Shown here: positions 52,778 to 60,574 of the stretch, one piece after another
How the letters are laid out: the number at the start of each line of letters is the position of its first letter
Numbering within the stretch: the first letter of the stretch is position 1
Source of the DNA: Paenibacillus sp. 1_12
GTDB taxonomy: Bacteria; Bacillota; Bacilli; Paenibacillales; NBRC-103111
DNA: 64,000 nt
Assembly: GCF_900114475.1 (NCBI RefSeq)
Contig: NZ_FOTE01000007.1
Location: 1-64,000 of the forward strand
Direction of reading: 5' to 3'
Translations under genes and position numbers: made by a program
Notes under the pieces: generated by a model
Told to the model about the DNA's origin: nothing
Database searches by the model: none
What the model saw: the letters and a program-made list of their open reading frames with translations, nothing else

Positions 52778-53536
52778 TTGCATTTATTAGCCAAGGAGCT
52801 CAGCTTGAATCAAGAGATATCCGTGTACGAGGCTACTCAGTTATATGGAGAGAAAGGGAAATTCCGATTTTTACAGTTTTCAGATGCAGCTGTACAAGGC
52901 GCAATAGACTTGAATGATCCGAAACGTATCGTGCTGGAATATCCGCGGGCAATAATACATTTGATGGAGTCCAATAATCCCTCATTCATTAACGTATTTG
53001 TCATCGGTCACGGGATAGGGACGATAGCTGGCCATTTCTCAGAGAAAAATTTTACAGTAGCGGAAATTGACGAGAAGGTAGTGGAGTTAAGTAAGTTGTT
53101 TTTTGGCTATTTCAATAATAATGTTGCAGTTGGAGATGGACGTCAGCTTCTTAGTAATGAAGACAACCATACATTTGATTATATTATTCTCGATGCCTTC
53201 ACCAAAAAGGGGACTCCTTATCATTTAACAACGCTGGATTTTTTCAAAATGACTCAACAAAAGCTAACCCGACATGGATCACTGATCATGAATTTAATGG
53301 GGAAATCTAAAAATGACAAGCAGATCAATGCTATACATACCACGCTAAGAGAAACGTATGCTTATTCAAAGGTATTCTCCCTTCCAGCAGAGAAGGGGAG
53401 TGACATGAGGAATATCATTGTTATAGGCAGCAACAATAGGATTGAATTCCGGGCACAAGATATGGCAGGTTTTTACGAAATTGAGCTAGGCGAAGGACAT
53501 ATCGTCCTGGACAGTGATTCCCGTTGGTTAAAATGA
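52778..53536 (+). CDS. Spermidine synthase-like methyltransferase-fold protein
   Basis: 252 residues. GKFRFLQFSDAAVQGAIDLNDPKRIVLEYPRAI resembles the N-terminal strands of spermidine synthases. FVIGHGIGTIAGHFSEKNFTVAEIDEKVVELSKLFFG is the Rossmann ligand loop with its acidic residue, and VGDGRQLL plus DYIILDAFTKKGTPYHLTT matches the catalytic Asp region. Short members like this in Bacilli are not proven polyamine synthases. TTG 52778 is chosen because AAAGGAGAT precedes it and the frame further upstream (to 52652) runs through the preceding terminator. Confidence 0.78.
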   Translation: MHLLAKELSLNQEISVYEATQLYGEKGKFRFLQFSDAAVQGAIDLNDPKRIVLEYPRAIIHLMESNNPSFINVFVIGHGIGTIAGHFSEKNFTVAEIDEKVVELSKLFFGYFNNNVAVGDGRQLLSNEDNHTFDYIILDAFTKKGTPYHLTTLDFFKMTQQKLTRHGSLIMNLMGKSKNDKQINAIHTTLRETYAYSKVFSLPAEKGSDMRNIIVIGSNNRIEFRAQDMAGFYEIELGEGHIVLDSDSRWLK

Positions 53537-53717
53537 AATCACTGCGCAGGACCAGTAGGTTCATAACATTAATTTCGAGTGAGATTGAGATGTTTTTAAC
53601 CAACAATGAGGAATGGGCGAATCAAGACTAATCCCCAAAACGAGACTGCTTCCGTATATCGATTATTCAGAACAGCAGTTTGAATTTGTAACTCAACGCC
53701 TCCTGGACATATTTTAT

Positions 53718-53740
53718 AACCTCCACATGAGTGGAGGTTT
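53718..53740. terminator. Bidirectional terminator between convergent genes
   Basis: AACCTCCAC ATGA GTGGAGGTT: a perfect 9-bp stem, followed by TCTTTG on plus and ATAAAAT on minus. Confidence 0.75.
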
Positions 53741-53776
53741 CTTTGTTGTTCCTGATAAATTACGCTGGAGGTCTAT

Positions 53777-54865
53777 TCAATTCAAAGCTACTAAATGATT
53801 CTTCAGATAATCTCGACGGTTGTTTATGAATTGAATAATATATTCGGTTTCCTTGTCAAAACTTGAAATATCCTTACTTTTATAAGGATCTAAAAGGATA
53901 TAGGGACGAATCCTGCTATGCAGGGACAATATGCGTGGTTCTAAGTAGCTAGCATTAAATTTGGTTTCCAATACGACCTCAAGGAGAGATTTGTACATTA
54001 GACGAAACTCAGGAATATCTATTAGACGAGAGATTAAGGTGTTATAGCCTTGGATTGGAACATAATCATACTCCATTATTTGACCATGTATATCTCTTCC
54101 CCAGGTTGCGTCGTAATCCCAAGGAATAATCTCGAATAAGCCTGATGCTCCACTTCGATAAAGCGCATAGTTTTGGATAAAGCCATCATAATTCTGCGTG
54201 CATACAACTCCAACCAGCCAAAGTAAAAATTTATTTACATCTATAAGCTTGGAGATTTCATTTTTAAAATCAGACTGAGGGACTGTATTTATTTTATAAA
54301 TAAGCTCTCGTATATATTGATAATCCTCTTTGAGGCCGACTTTCAGGCTGTAGCCTGCTTCGAGAGAATGTTTTATTTTATTTTCCGGTGTAATTAACGA
54401 AAAGTTTGCATCATCATTACTTGCATAAAAAATGTGCCCAGCCTGCAATCCTCTTCTTTTAAGGAAAAGGTCATCTACTGACTCAAGTTGTAAATAGACT
54501 CCTAAAGTAGAGCCGTTAAGTTTTAATAAAATGTGTTCCGCGGCAGGTGCAAGATTTCCAATATCTTCAAAGAAATCAAAGGAAAGCTTGCTTCGTATCA
54601 TAGATGGATCTAAATATTCGGCATTTAAATGATATTCTCTTGCACCCAAAAATAATTGGGGTGTAGGAATTGTGAGTCGGAATGATTTTTTCTTAAGCTT
54701 CCGAATGTGGTATCCACGGTATGATACTCCAACGGCATATTGCTTTTGGTTGAATTTTAGTTTTGCGGAGACGGGTTCTTCGCTCCACATGTGATCTCGA
54801 AGAGTTTTATATTCATTTTTATTTATGAAAATTTGATAAATAGGAATCTCTCTGGGTAAATCCAC
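53777..54865 (-). CDS. cotH: CotH-family spore coat protein kinase
   Basis: Atypical secretory-pathway-type kinase that phosphorylates serines of CotB and CotG in the outer spore coat. 362 residues, about the length of B. subtilis CotH. VSYRGYHIRKLKKKSFRLTI, the VYLQLESVDDLFLKRRGL block, TQNYDGFIQNYALYRSGASGLFEIIPWDYDATWGRD hold the active-site Asp227 and the metal-binding Asp250/252, positions very close to the known Asp228 and Asp251. No signal peptide. Start GTG 54865 follows AAAGGT; ATG upstream is out of frame. Divergent from the GSK-repeat gene and close to CotB-like genes, its likely substrates. Confidence 0.9.
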   Translation of the reverse strand: MDLPREIPIYQIFINKNEYKTLRDHMWSEEPVSAKLKFNQKQYAVGVSYRGYHIRKLKKKSFRLTIPTPQLFLGAREYHLNAEYLDPSMIRSKLSFDFFEDIGNLAPAAEHILLKLNGSTLGVYLQLESVDDLFLKRRGLQAGHIFYASNDDANFSLITPENKIKHSLEAGYSLKVGLKEDYQYIRELIYKINTVPQSDFKNEISKLIDVNKFLLWLVGVVCTQNYDGFIQNYALYRSGASGLFEIIPWDYDATWGRDIHGQIMEYDYVPIQGYNTLISRLIDIPEFRLMYKSLLEVVLETKFNASYLEPRILSLHSRIRPYILLDPYKSKDISSFDKETEYIIQFINNRRDYLKNHLVALN

Positions 54866-55019
54866 TATATCATCTACCTTTTTATAAATAATATATGTTG
54901 AACTGTTATACTGCGGGCTTTAACGTGGCAAAACACGAGCTTAAGTTTTTACAACTTATATACAATATGCGGAGTTTCATTATTTCGTGACTTTGCCCAG
55001 AGCAACAATAGTATGTTCG

Positions 55020-55028
55020 CATAAAATA
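55020..55028 (+). promoter_or_regulatory. Possible sigma-K-like -10 element
   Basis: CATAAAATA fits the sigma-K -10 pattern CATAnnnTA and lies about 50 bases before the GSK-repeat gene. No convincing -35 AC at the right distance was found, so this is weak. Confidence 0.25.
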
Positions 55029-55075
55029 TTTTACTCCCAGTATAGATGGGGAAAATAATAAGTGAGGTGGTTTTG

Positions 55076-55528
55076 TTGGTAGCCTTAACAGAGTACGAAA
55101 TACAAGAACTGATTAATGAAACTATAGGCACTGAGTTAGAGAAGTATTTAAATCAAAATCCTAAGGAACCTGAATTAAGTAAAGACTCTAAGGATTCCAA
55201 AAGCTCTAAGGGTTCGAAAGGCTCGAAGGGCTCTAAAGGCTCTAAAGGCTCTAAAGGCTCTAAAGGCTCTAAAGGTTCTAAAGGCTCTAAAGGCTCTAAA
55301 GGCTCTAAAGGATCTAAAGGATCTAAAGGATCTAAAGGATCTAAAGGATCTAAAGGTCCGAAGGGTCTGATAGGAGGTCCGAAGGGGCCGAAAGGCTCTA
55401 AAGGCTCTAAAGGCTCTAAAGGCTCTAAAGGGTCTAAAGGCTCTAAAGGGTCTAAAGGCTCTAAAGGGTCTAAAGGCTCTAAAGGATCGAAAGACAAGGA
55501 TGGGTCTAAAGGGAATAAAAGTAAGTGA
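55076..55528 (+). CDS. GSK-triplet repeat coat protein (CotG-position, collagen-like)
   Basis: 150 residues from TTG 55076 (GAGGTGG upstream; ATG 55046 is in frame but precedes that site). Residues 1-27 look helical and acidic (TEYEIQELINETIGTELEKYL). After a Ser/Lys/Asp link come 17 SKG triplets, the insert PKGLIGGPKGPKG, 10 more SKG triplets and a basic tail DKDGSKGNKSK. Reading as Gly-Ser-Lys it has collagen-like Gly periodicity, broken by one extra Gly in the insert. The Ser/Lys repeats also recall CotG, the substrate of CotH, and the gene is divergent from cotH as cotG is in B. subtilis. Both readings fit a spore surface protein. Not a known family member by overall sequence. Confidence 0.8.
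   Translation: MVALTEYEIQELINETIGTELEKYLNQNPKEPELSKDSKDSKSSKGSKGSKGSKGSKGSKGSKGSKGSKGSKGSKGSKGSKGSKGSKGSKGSKGPKGLIGGPKGPKGSKGSKGSKGSKGSKGSKGSKGSKGSKGSKGSKDKDGSKGNKSK
55205..55486 (+). repeat. 9-bp coding minisatellite (TCTAAAGGC and variants)
   Basis: 17 units (55205-55357) and 10 units (55397-55486) of TCT AAA GGN, separated by a 39-bp spacer coding PKG LIG G PKG PKG. Only the third base of the Gly codon, and rarely the Ser or Lys codon, varies, so the array is prone to replication slippage. Confidence 0.95.
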
Positions 55529-55562
55529 AAAAAAGTGGGTTGTTAGTGTAACGATATTAAAT

Positions 55563-55607
55563 AGGGCTTTCCTCCAAAAAAACTGGGGAAAGCCTTCTAT
55601 TTTATGC
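55563..55607 (+). terminator. Rho-independent terminator
   Basis: GGGCTTTCCTCC and GGGGAAAGCC arms followed by TTCTATTTT, shortly after the GSK-repeat gene. Confidence 0.8.
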
Positions 55608-55784
55608 TTGCTGAGAACTCATGCAGATAAATCGAAATTATAATAATTACATATTTCTCTATTAATTAAAGGGGACAGTGGCGGAAAAACACAACTACTG
55701 GGTACATGTACCATTCATAAAGGCATAGAACTTAATATAATTGTGGTGTAATCCAATAATCAAAGAGATGAGGGATTGAGTTCT

Positions 55785-56291
55785 ATGGATAAAGAAAGTG
55801 TGATTTTATTAACAGGAAGAATTGTTCGTATCGACAGAGGAGGACCTGAGTCCAAAAAGGGTAAGCTGATCTCCGCCAAGGATGACCATATCGTAATAGA
55901 CGTCGAGAATGAAGGGATGCTTTACTACAAGATGGATCATATTAAAAGCATAACCCTGGACGCTCGTGATGTTTCGGATCTGACAGGTGTGGTCCTTCCT
56001 GAAGAGCAATCTGTGTTACCTAAGTTTATTGATGCGGAAGATCTCAATTCGGTCATGGACAACATGAAATATCGTTGGGTTCAAATCAACCGCGGGGGTC
56101 CCGAGAAAACCGAAGGCGTGTTGATTGAAGCTACCGTAGATCTAGTTAGAATGGTTGTAGGCAATGAAGTAGTTCATATATTACCGTTTCATATCCGTAA
56201 CATTAGCTATGGTTTAAAGAAAAATGATCAGGATAACAACAAAGATGGAAACAAAGATGCAAAAGATGGGAACAAGGATGCAAAAAAATAA
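55785..56291 (+). CDS. CotB-like spore coat protein (two-repeat form)
   Basis: 168 residues. Two copies of the CotB repeat: ILLTGRIVRIDRGGPESKKGKLISAKDDHIVIDVENEGMLYYKMDHIKSI (about 5-55) and MKYRWVQINRGGPEKTEGVLIEATVDLVRMVVGNEVVHILPFHIRNISYG (about 90-140). The GGPESKKGKL motif is shared with B. subtilis CotB. The tail NNKDGNKDAKDGNKDAKK is short, acidic-basic and repetitive, and lacks CotB's long serine-rich region. ATG 55785 follows AGGGATTGAG. It lies in the coat island between the GSK-repeat and the second CotB-like gene, with its own terminator. Confidence 0.85.
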   Translation: MDKESVILLTGRIVRIDRGGPESKKGKLISAKDDHIVIDVENEGMLYYKMDHIKSITLDARDVSDLTGVVLPEEQSVLPKFIDAEDLNSVMDNMKYRWVQINRGGPEKTEGVLIEATVDLVRMVVGNEVVHILPFHIRNISYGLKKNDQDNNKDGNKDAKDGNKDAKK

Positions 56292-56354
56292 TTATTTAAG
56301 CCAAATACGAGAACAACAAGATACTAATAATAGAATTGAATTAATACTAACCAT

Positions 56355-56393
56355 AAAATAGTCGCCATTCGCGGCTATTTTTTAATCCAATTG
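56355..56393 (+). terminator. Rho-independent terminator
   Basis: AAAATAGTCGC and GCGGCTATTTTTT arms with a short loop. Confidence 0.8.
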
Positions 56394-56514
56394 ATGTATC
56401 TAGTTTGCTGTAAAATTTATCTTGTCAGGGGCAGTTTCACTATGCATGACCATGACCAGGTGCATATACATGGGATAAACTATCCAATCTATGATGCTAG
56501 AAAGGGGATATTAG

Positions 56515-57645
56515 ATGCAATCTATAAATTCTGATGGCCTCAAGTGGCTGGTCGAAAAAGTGGTGTGTATTAATAGGGAAGGGCCCGAATCTAAAAAGGG
56601 ATGGCTCGTTTCCGTTAAAGACGATCATCTTGTGTTACAAACTGAAGAGGAGTATTTATATTACCAAACGAAGAACATAAAAAGTATTACTGTTGAAAGT
56701 AGTGAACCTATAGGTGCAACTAATCACTACAATAAGAAGTCGCTTTATTTAGATGCAACAAGCTTTAAGGACATCTTGGATAAAATGAGCTTTCGGAGGG
56801 TTCAAATCAATCAAGGTGATCCTGAGAGCGTAAATGGGATACTAAGCCGTCTATTTGAGAATCACATTGACCTTGTTCAAGGGCATGAGGTAATTAAAGT
56901 AGCGATGCCTCATATTAAAAATGTTAGCTATAATCTCCGTAAACAAGTGGCACATTCAAATAAGGATTCACAGGCTGAAAAGATTGCAAATAACAAGACT
57001 GATGACGTAACTGAGTCTATAGAATTGAAAGAACAGACAACAATGCAGGAGACGAAATCAGCATTTGAAAATCACGTTAATCTTAAAGATTCTCAGGCTG
57101 GGGAGATTGCCGATAACCAAATTAATGCCGTAATTGAGTCTACAGAATTGAAAGAACAGACGAGAGTGCTTCAGGATCAAGATCTTGATTCTGTTGTAGG
57201 TGATGAACGAACAGTAGCCCTGCCATTATTTGTGGACCATCCAAGTCTGGATACTACTTCAGAGCAAGTAGTGGTAGGTTCTAGCCAAGATATCTTGGGC
57301 ATGAAACTTCCAGTCTCCAACTATTCTGAGGAAATGTATCATCATCCGTTTGTTGAACAAACTGTCCATAAAAAAGGAACTCGTCGTTCTCGTAAATCCA
57401 AGCTTATTAAAAGGAATCGTAAAACTAATCGTAAAACTAATCGTAAAACTAATCGTACAACAACATCTCGAAGAAAAAAATGGATAATTAAGACCAAATT
57501 AATAAGAACCTCAAAAGCTGCAAAGAAAATTAAAAAAATAAAAATTACAATATTATGGAGCAAAAAGCGGCAACCTTCGAAGGCTGTAGTACTACGATTT
57601 GTTTGGCTTAATCCAATTATAAAAATGCATTTTCATCGAAAATAA
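56515..57645 (+). CDS. CotB-like spore coat protein with basic C-terminal repeats
   Basis: 376 residues. N-terminal CotB repeats: KWLVEKVVCINREGPESKKGWLVSVKDDHLVLQTEEEYLYYQTKNIKSI (about 9-57) and MSFRRVQINQGDPESVNGILSRLFENHIDLVQGHEVIKVAMPHIKNVSYNL (about 91-141). A central acidic region holds two related segments (NKDSQAEKIANNKTDDVTES and LKDSQAGEIADNQINAVIES). The C-terminus from about 290 is strongly basic, with KTNR repeated in tandem and then KKIKKIKI-type runs. In CotB the equivalent tail is Ser/Lys/Arg rich and is phosphorylated; here Thr replaces most Ser. AAAGGGGATATTAG precedes the ATG. Confidence 0.85.
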   Translation: MQSINSDGLKWLVEKVVCINREGPESKKGWLVSVKDDHLVLQTEEEYLYYQTKNIKSITVESSEPIGATNHYNKKSLYLDATSFKDILDKMSFRRVQINQGDPESVNGILSRLFENHIDLVQGHEVIKVAMPHIKNVSYNLRKQVAHSNKDSQAEKIANNKTDDVTESIELKEQTTMQETKSAFENHVNLKDSQAGEIADNQINAVIESTELKEQTRVLQDQDLDSVVGDERTVALPLFVDHPSLDTTSEQVVVGSSQDILGMKLPVSNYSEEMYHHPFVEQTVHKKGTRRSRKSKLIKRNRKTNRKTNRKTNRTTTSRRKKWIIKTKLIRTSKAAKKIKKIKITILWSKKRQPSKAVVLRFVWLNPIIKMHFHRK

Positions 57646-57679
57646 CATGATGGAAGGGGGAGGAACTTGTGATCCCTGT

Positions 57680-57707
57680 GGGTCTGTCAAATCTTTTGTG
57701 TAAACTC
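57680..57707 (+). repeat. IS left terminal inverted repeat
   Basis: 28 bases; about 22 match the right end, with the inner TTGTGTAAACTC identical. Confidence 0.85.
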
Positions 57708-57745
57708 TTTTACAGACCTTCCCCCGAGGGGGAAAATTTCGAAAA

Positions 57746-58966
57746 TTAGCGCAAATGCTGGCCAATTCGTTCGGGAAAGAAAACCGACAGCTGAAGCAGC
57801 ATTTGGCCCCAGTTCTGTACGCGGCCTGTCCATTTGCGGGTGACGTCCATCGTGGCTAGATAGAGCATCTTGAGCAACGCCTCGTCGGTCGGGAAAATAC
57901 TTTTTCCTTTTGTCACCTTCCGGAGCTGACGGTGGTAGCTTTCAATAATGTTGGTCGTGTAGATCAGCTTTCGAATCTCGGGTGGGTACTTGAAGAATGT
58001 TGCGAGTTCGTCCCAATTCGTGCGCCAAGACCGGATGATCAGTGGATATTTACTTCCCCAGATTTCTTCAAAGCGGTCTAATTCCAGCAAGGCTGCATCC
58101 TCGGTTGTTGCTTTGTAAATCGGTTTTAAATCGGCCGTTACCTTCTTAAGGTCCTTGTACGACACAAAGCGGGTGGAATTTCGGATCTGGTGGATGATGC
58201 ATTTTTGGATCTCCGTTTGGGGATAGCAGGCAGCAATCGCTTGGGAAAAACCTGTGAGATTATCCACGCAGGTAATTAAAATATCTTGCACGCCGCGGTT
58301 TTTTAGGTCATTTAAGACCGTCAACCAGAACTTGGATGACTCATTTTCGCCTATCCACATCCCCAGTACATCTTTGCTTCCGTCTAAGTCAATGCCGATC
58401 ACCATGTAAGCTGCTTTATTCACAATATGTCCGTCCTGCTTGACTTTGAAGTGGATCGCATCCAGAAAAACAACCGCATAGACGCTTTGCAGCGGACGGT
58501 TTTGCCACTCTTTATTGAGGGGAACGATTTTGTTGGTCACGTTGGAGATCATCGTCGGCGATACGTCAATACCATACAGCTGCTCCAGGTGGTCCTGGAT
58601 ATCCCGCGTGCTAACTCCCTTCGCGTACATGGCAATAATCTGGTCCTCAATGCCCGTTACATTCGACTGGTGTTTCTTCACAACGAGGGGTTCAAACTCG
58701 CCTTGGCGATCTCGCGGGACTTGAATTTCCTGTTCGCCGTATTCGCTCGTTATGTTTTTTTTACTTTTACCGTTACGGCTGTTCGGGGTCTGTTTGTTCT
58801 TCGTATCATGCTTGTCGTAGCCTAACTGGGTGTCCATTTCGGCTTCCAGCATTTCCTGCAGGGTTTCAGCAAATAGATCCTTTAAGGCATTTTGTGCATC
58901 TTGCGCGGTGACCAGCTTGTTCTCCTTAATGAACTGACGAAGCTGTTGTTTGGTCCATAATCCCAT
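57746..58966 (-). CDS. IS256-family transposase
   Basis: 406 residues. DDE catalytic residues at Asp169 (VVFLDAIHFKV), Asp235 (ITCVDNLTGF) and Glu342 (YTTNIIESYHRQLRK), the last in the family-specific NIIES-x-x-R/Q context. The N-terminal region has QEMLEAEMDTQLGYDKHD and SRNGKSKK, as in other members. GGGGAGC precedes the ATG on its strand. The reading frame is complete, so the element should be capable of transposition. Promoter activity from its ends could affect the cut gene. Confidence 0.95.
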   Translation of the reverse strand: MGLWTKQQLRQFIKENKLVTAQDAQNALKDLFAETLQEMLEAEMDTQLGYDKHDTKNKQTPNSRNGKSKKNITSEYGEQEIQVPRDRQGEFEPLVVKKHQSNVTGIEDQIIAMYAKGVSTRDIQDHLEQLYGIDVSPTMISNVTNKIVPLNKEWQNRPLQSVYAVVFLDAIHFKVKQDGHIVNKAAYMVIGIDLDGSKDVLGMWIGENESSKFWLTVLNDLKNRGVQDILITCVDNLTGFSQAIAACYPQTEIQKCIIHQIRNSTRFVSYKDLKKVTADLKPIYKATTEDAALLELDRFEEIWGSKYPLIIRSWRTNWDELATFFKYPPEIRKLIYTTNIIESYHRQLRKVTKGKSIFPTDEALLKMLYLATMDVTRKWTGRVQNWGQMLLQLSVFFPERIGQHLR

Positions 58967-59011
58967 GTGTGCTCCCCTACCTTTCCTATAATTTCATTTT
59001 AATAGGTTTTG

Positions 59012-59039
59012 GAGTTTACACAATCTATTTTATAGACTC
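59012..59039 (-). repeat. IS right terminal inverted repeat
   Basis: 28 bases ending at the ATCCCTGT duplication (59040-59047); pairs with 57680-57707. Confidence 0.85.
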
Positions 59040-59181
59040 ATCCCTGTAATCTTTTTATTACTCAGTGGAATGTCGTTGTATATGCTCTTAAAGCCTGTGT
59101 CGGCTGCTGCACTTCCAAATGCAAACAAGGTGCAAACGGACCATTTTGTGAATCAGGCTTTACAAAGCATGGCGAAGATAA

Positions 59182-60546
59182 ATGATTAATGTAGATTTGT
59201 TATGGATGCTTATTATATTCGCTCTTACGGTGATTTTTATCATGTGGAGGCCGTTTGGAATTAATGAATCTATCCCTACTTCCATCGCAGCATGTATTAT
59301 TCTTTTATTAGGAATCGTTCCACTTGGTGATATTCTAAATATATTTGAAATTGTTAGTGGGGCTTCAATCACGATTCTTTCCACCATAGTTATGTCTATA
59401 GTATTAGAAAGCATTGGTTTTTTTCGGTGGGCGGCTACTAATTTGTCGGCAAAGGCTAACGGATCTGGAATTAAATTATTTTGGTATATTAATTTGCTTT
59501 GCTTTTTAATGACGCTGTTTTTTAACAACGACGGCAGCATTCTAATTACAACACCTATTATTATTCGAACGCTCTCTTTACTCCAGTTAAAGCCGCATCA
59601 AAAAATTCCGTATTTAATCTCAGGTGCATTAGTAGCAACAGCAGCTAGTGCCCCTATCGGGGTCAGCAATTTAGCCAATTTGATTGCTTTAAAAATTGTA
59701 GGTCTTAATTTAAACTCTTATGCTGCTATGATGTTTGTTCCCTCAATGCTGGGCGTTGGGTGTATCACGATTTCGCTCTTCTTTTTGTTCAAAAGGGACA
59801 TTTCAATTAACGTTTCCACGATTAAATATAAGGAGACCGCATTCTCGGTATATACTTCAGGTAAGCTAGCACATCCTTTGTTACCCAAACGGGCGAAGGA
59901 AGAACCTATCGATTGGAAGATGTTCCGACTTTGTATAGGGATAGTAGTAGCAATTCGTATCAGCTTTTTCGTGCTCGCCCCATGGGGTATCCCAACTGAA
60001 TGGCCTGCCATTGTCGGAGCGATACTATTAATTGTAATAAGATGGTATAAGAAAAGGATGGGAGTAATGGATATATTGAAGAAAAGCCCATGGCACATAC
60101 TATTATTTGCATTTAGCATGTATGTGATTATATATGGTCTTCATAACGTTGGAATGACGGCACTTATCATAAATCAATTCGGAGACAGCGTCGGAAAAAG
60201 TCCACTTTATGCAATTTTTATCATGGGATTTTTGCTTACTATCTTATCTAACATATGCAATAACCTTCCTTCTATAATGATTGGTACACTAGCTATTAAA
60301 GAGATGGGCTTGGATCTCCATACCATGCAAGTGGCTTATTTAGGCAATGTAATTGGTTCTGATATCGGATCATTGTTATTACCTATGGGAACCCTCGCTA
60401 CACTTCTTTGGATTCACACCTTAAGACAATACAATATCGCAATGAACTGGGGGAAATACTTGAGAGTAACATTGTTTGTCGTTCCAGCTAGTTTGATCCT
60501 AAGTCTATTCGGACTTTACGTTTGGACAACGTACTTTATATTTTAA
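59182..60546 (+). CDS. ArsB/NhaD-type membrane transporter
   Basis: 454 residues, ten to twelve hydrophobic helices. IVMSIVLESIGFFRWAA, LTLFFNNDGSILITTPIIIRTL (the two-Asn/Asp motif of the ArsB branch of the ion transporter superfamily), GVSNLANLIALKIVG, and late SNICNNLPSIMIGTLAI with GNVIGSDIGSLLLPMGTLATLLWIHTLR support this. Arsenite pumps of the ArsB type look like this, but no arsR or arsC gene is near, so another anion is possible. The ATG overlaps the end of the interrupted small gene. Located in the spore-coat island, so possibly sporulation-specific. Confidence 0.82.
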   Translation: MINVDLLWMLIIFALTVIFIMWRPFGINESIPTSIAACIILLLGIVPLGDILNIFEIVSGASITILSTIVMSIVLESIGFFRWAATNLSAKANGSGIKLFWYINLLCFLMTLFFNNDGSILITTPIIIRTLSLLQLKPHQKIPYLISGALVATAASAPIGVSNLANLIALKIVGLNLNSYAAMMFVPSMLGVGCITISLFFLFKRDISINVSTIKYKETAFSVYTSGKLAHPLLPKRAKEEPIDWKMFRLCIGIVVAIRISFFVLAPWGIPTEWPAIVGAILLIVIRWYKKRMGVMDILKKSPWHILLFAFSMYVIIYGLHNVGMTALIINQFGDSVGKSPLYAIFIMGFLLTILSNICNNLPSIMIGTLAIKEMGLDLHTMQVAYLGNVIGSDIGSLLLPMGTLATLLWIHTLRQYNIAMNWGKYLRVTLFVVPASLILSLFGLYVWTTYFIF

Positions 60547-60574
60547 TTTTTATAAGAGGGAGGTATGATTAAAC

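Larger units (their letters stand above)
57680..59039 (-). mobile_element. IS256-family insertion sequence, intact, 1,360 bp
   Basis: Bounded by imperfect 28-bp inverted repeats: the left end starts GGGTCTGTCAAATC, and the right end read inward starts GAGTCTATAAAATAG. Both run into TTGTGTAAACTC. Flanked by a perfect 8-bp direct duplication ATCCCTGT (57672-57679 and 59040-59047). One full transposase gene. The intact duplication and ends show a recent, unrearranged insertion. Confidence 0.93.
57669..59189 (+). pseudogene. Small exported-peptide gene interrupted by the IS256-family element
   Basis: GTG 57669, five bases after GGGGGAGG, opens a frame that meets the IS after 11 bases. Joining 57669-57679 to 59048-59189, which removes the IS and one copy of the 8-bp duplication, restores a 50-codon gene ending in TAA at 59187-59189. 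The product would start MIPVIFLLLSGMSLYMLLKP, have a signal-like core ending VSAAA, and a short mature part KVQTDHFVNQALQSMAKIND. Its last codons overlap the permease ATG (59182), so the two were translationally coupled. Family unknown. An internal ATG at 59069 could still allow a shorter product. Confidence 0.8.

Noticed and set aside
53613-53798. 61-codon plus-strand ORF after the spermidine synthase-like gene
   Set aside because: It runs through the bidirectional terminator at 53718-53740 and the end of cotH, and has no convincing ribosome site.
55153-55497. Minus-strand ORF of Glu-Pro-Leu-Asp repeats opposite the GSK gene
   Set aside because: It exists only because the 9-bp repeat has no stop in that frame; no ribosome site, and the plus-strand frame has the N-terminal domain and start signals.
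58427-58825. 132-codon plus-strand ORF inside the IS
   Set aside because: Antisense shadow of the complete IS256-family transposase.
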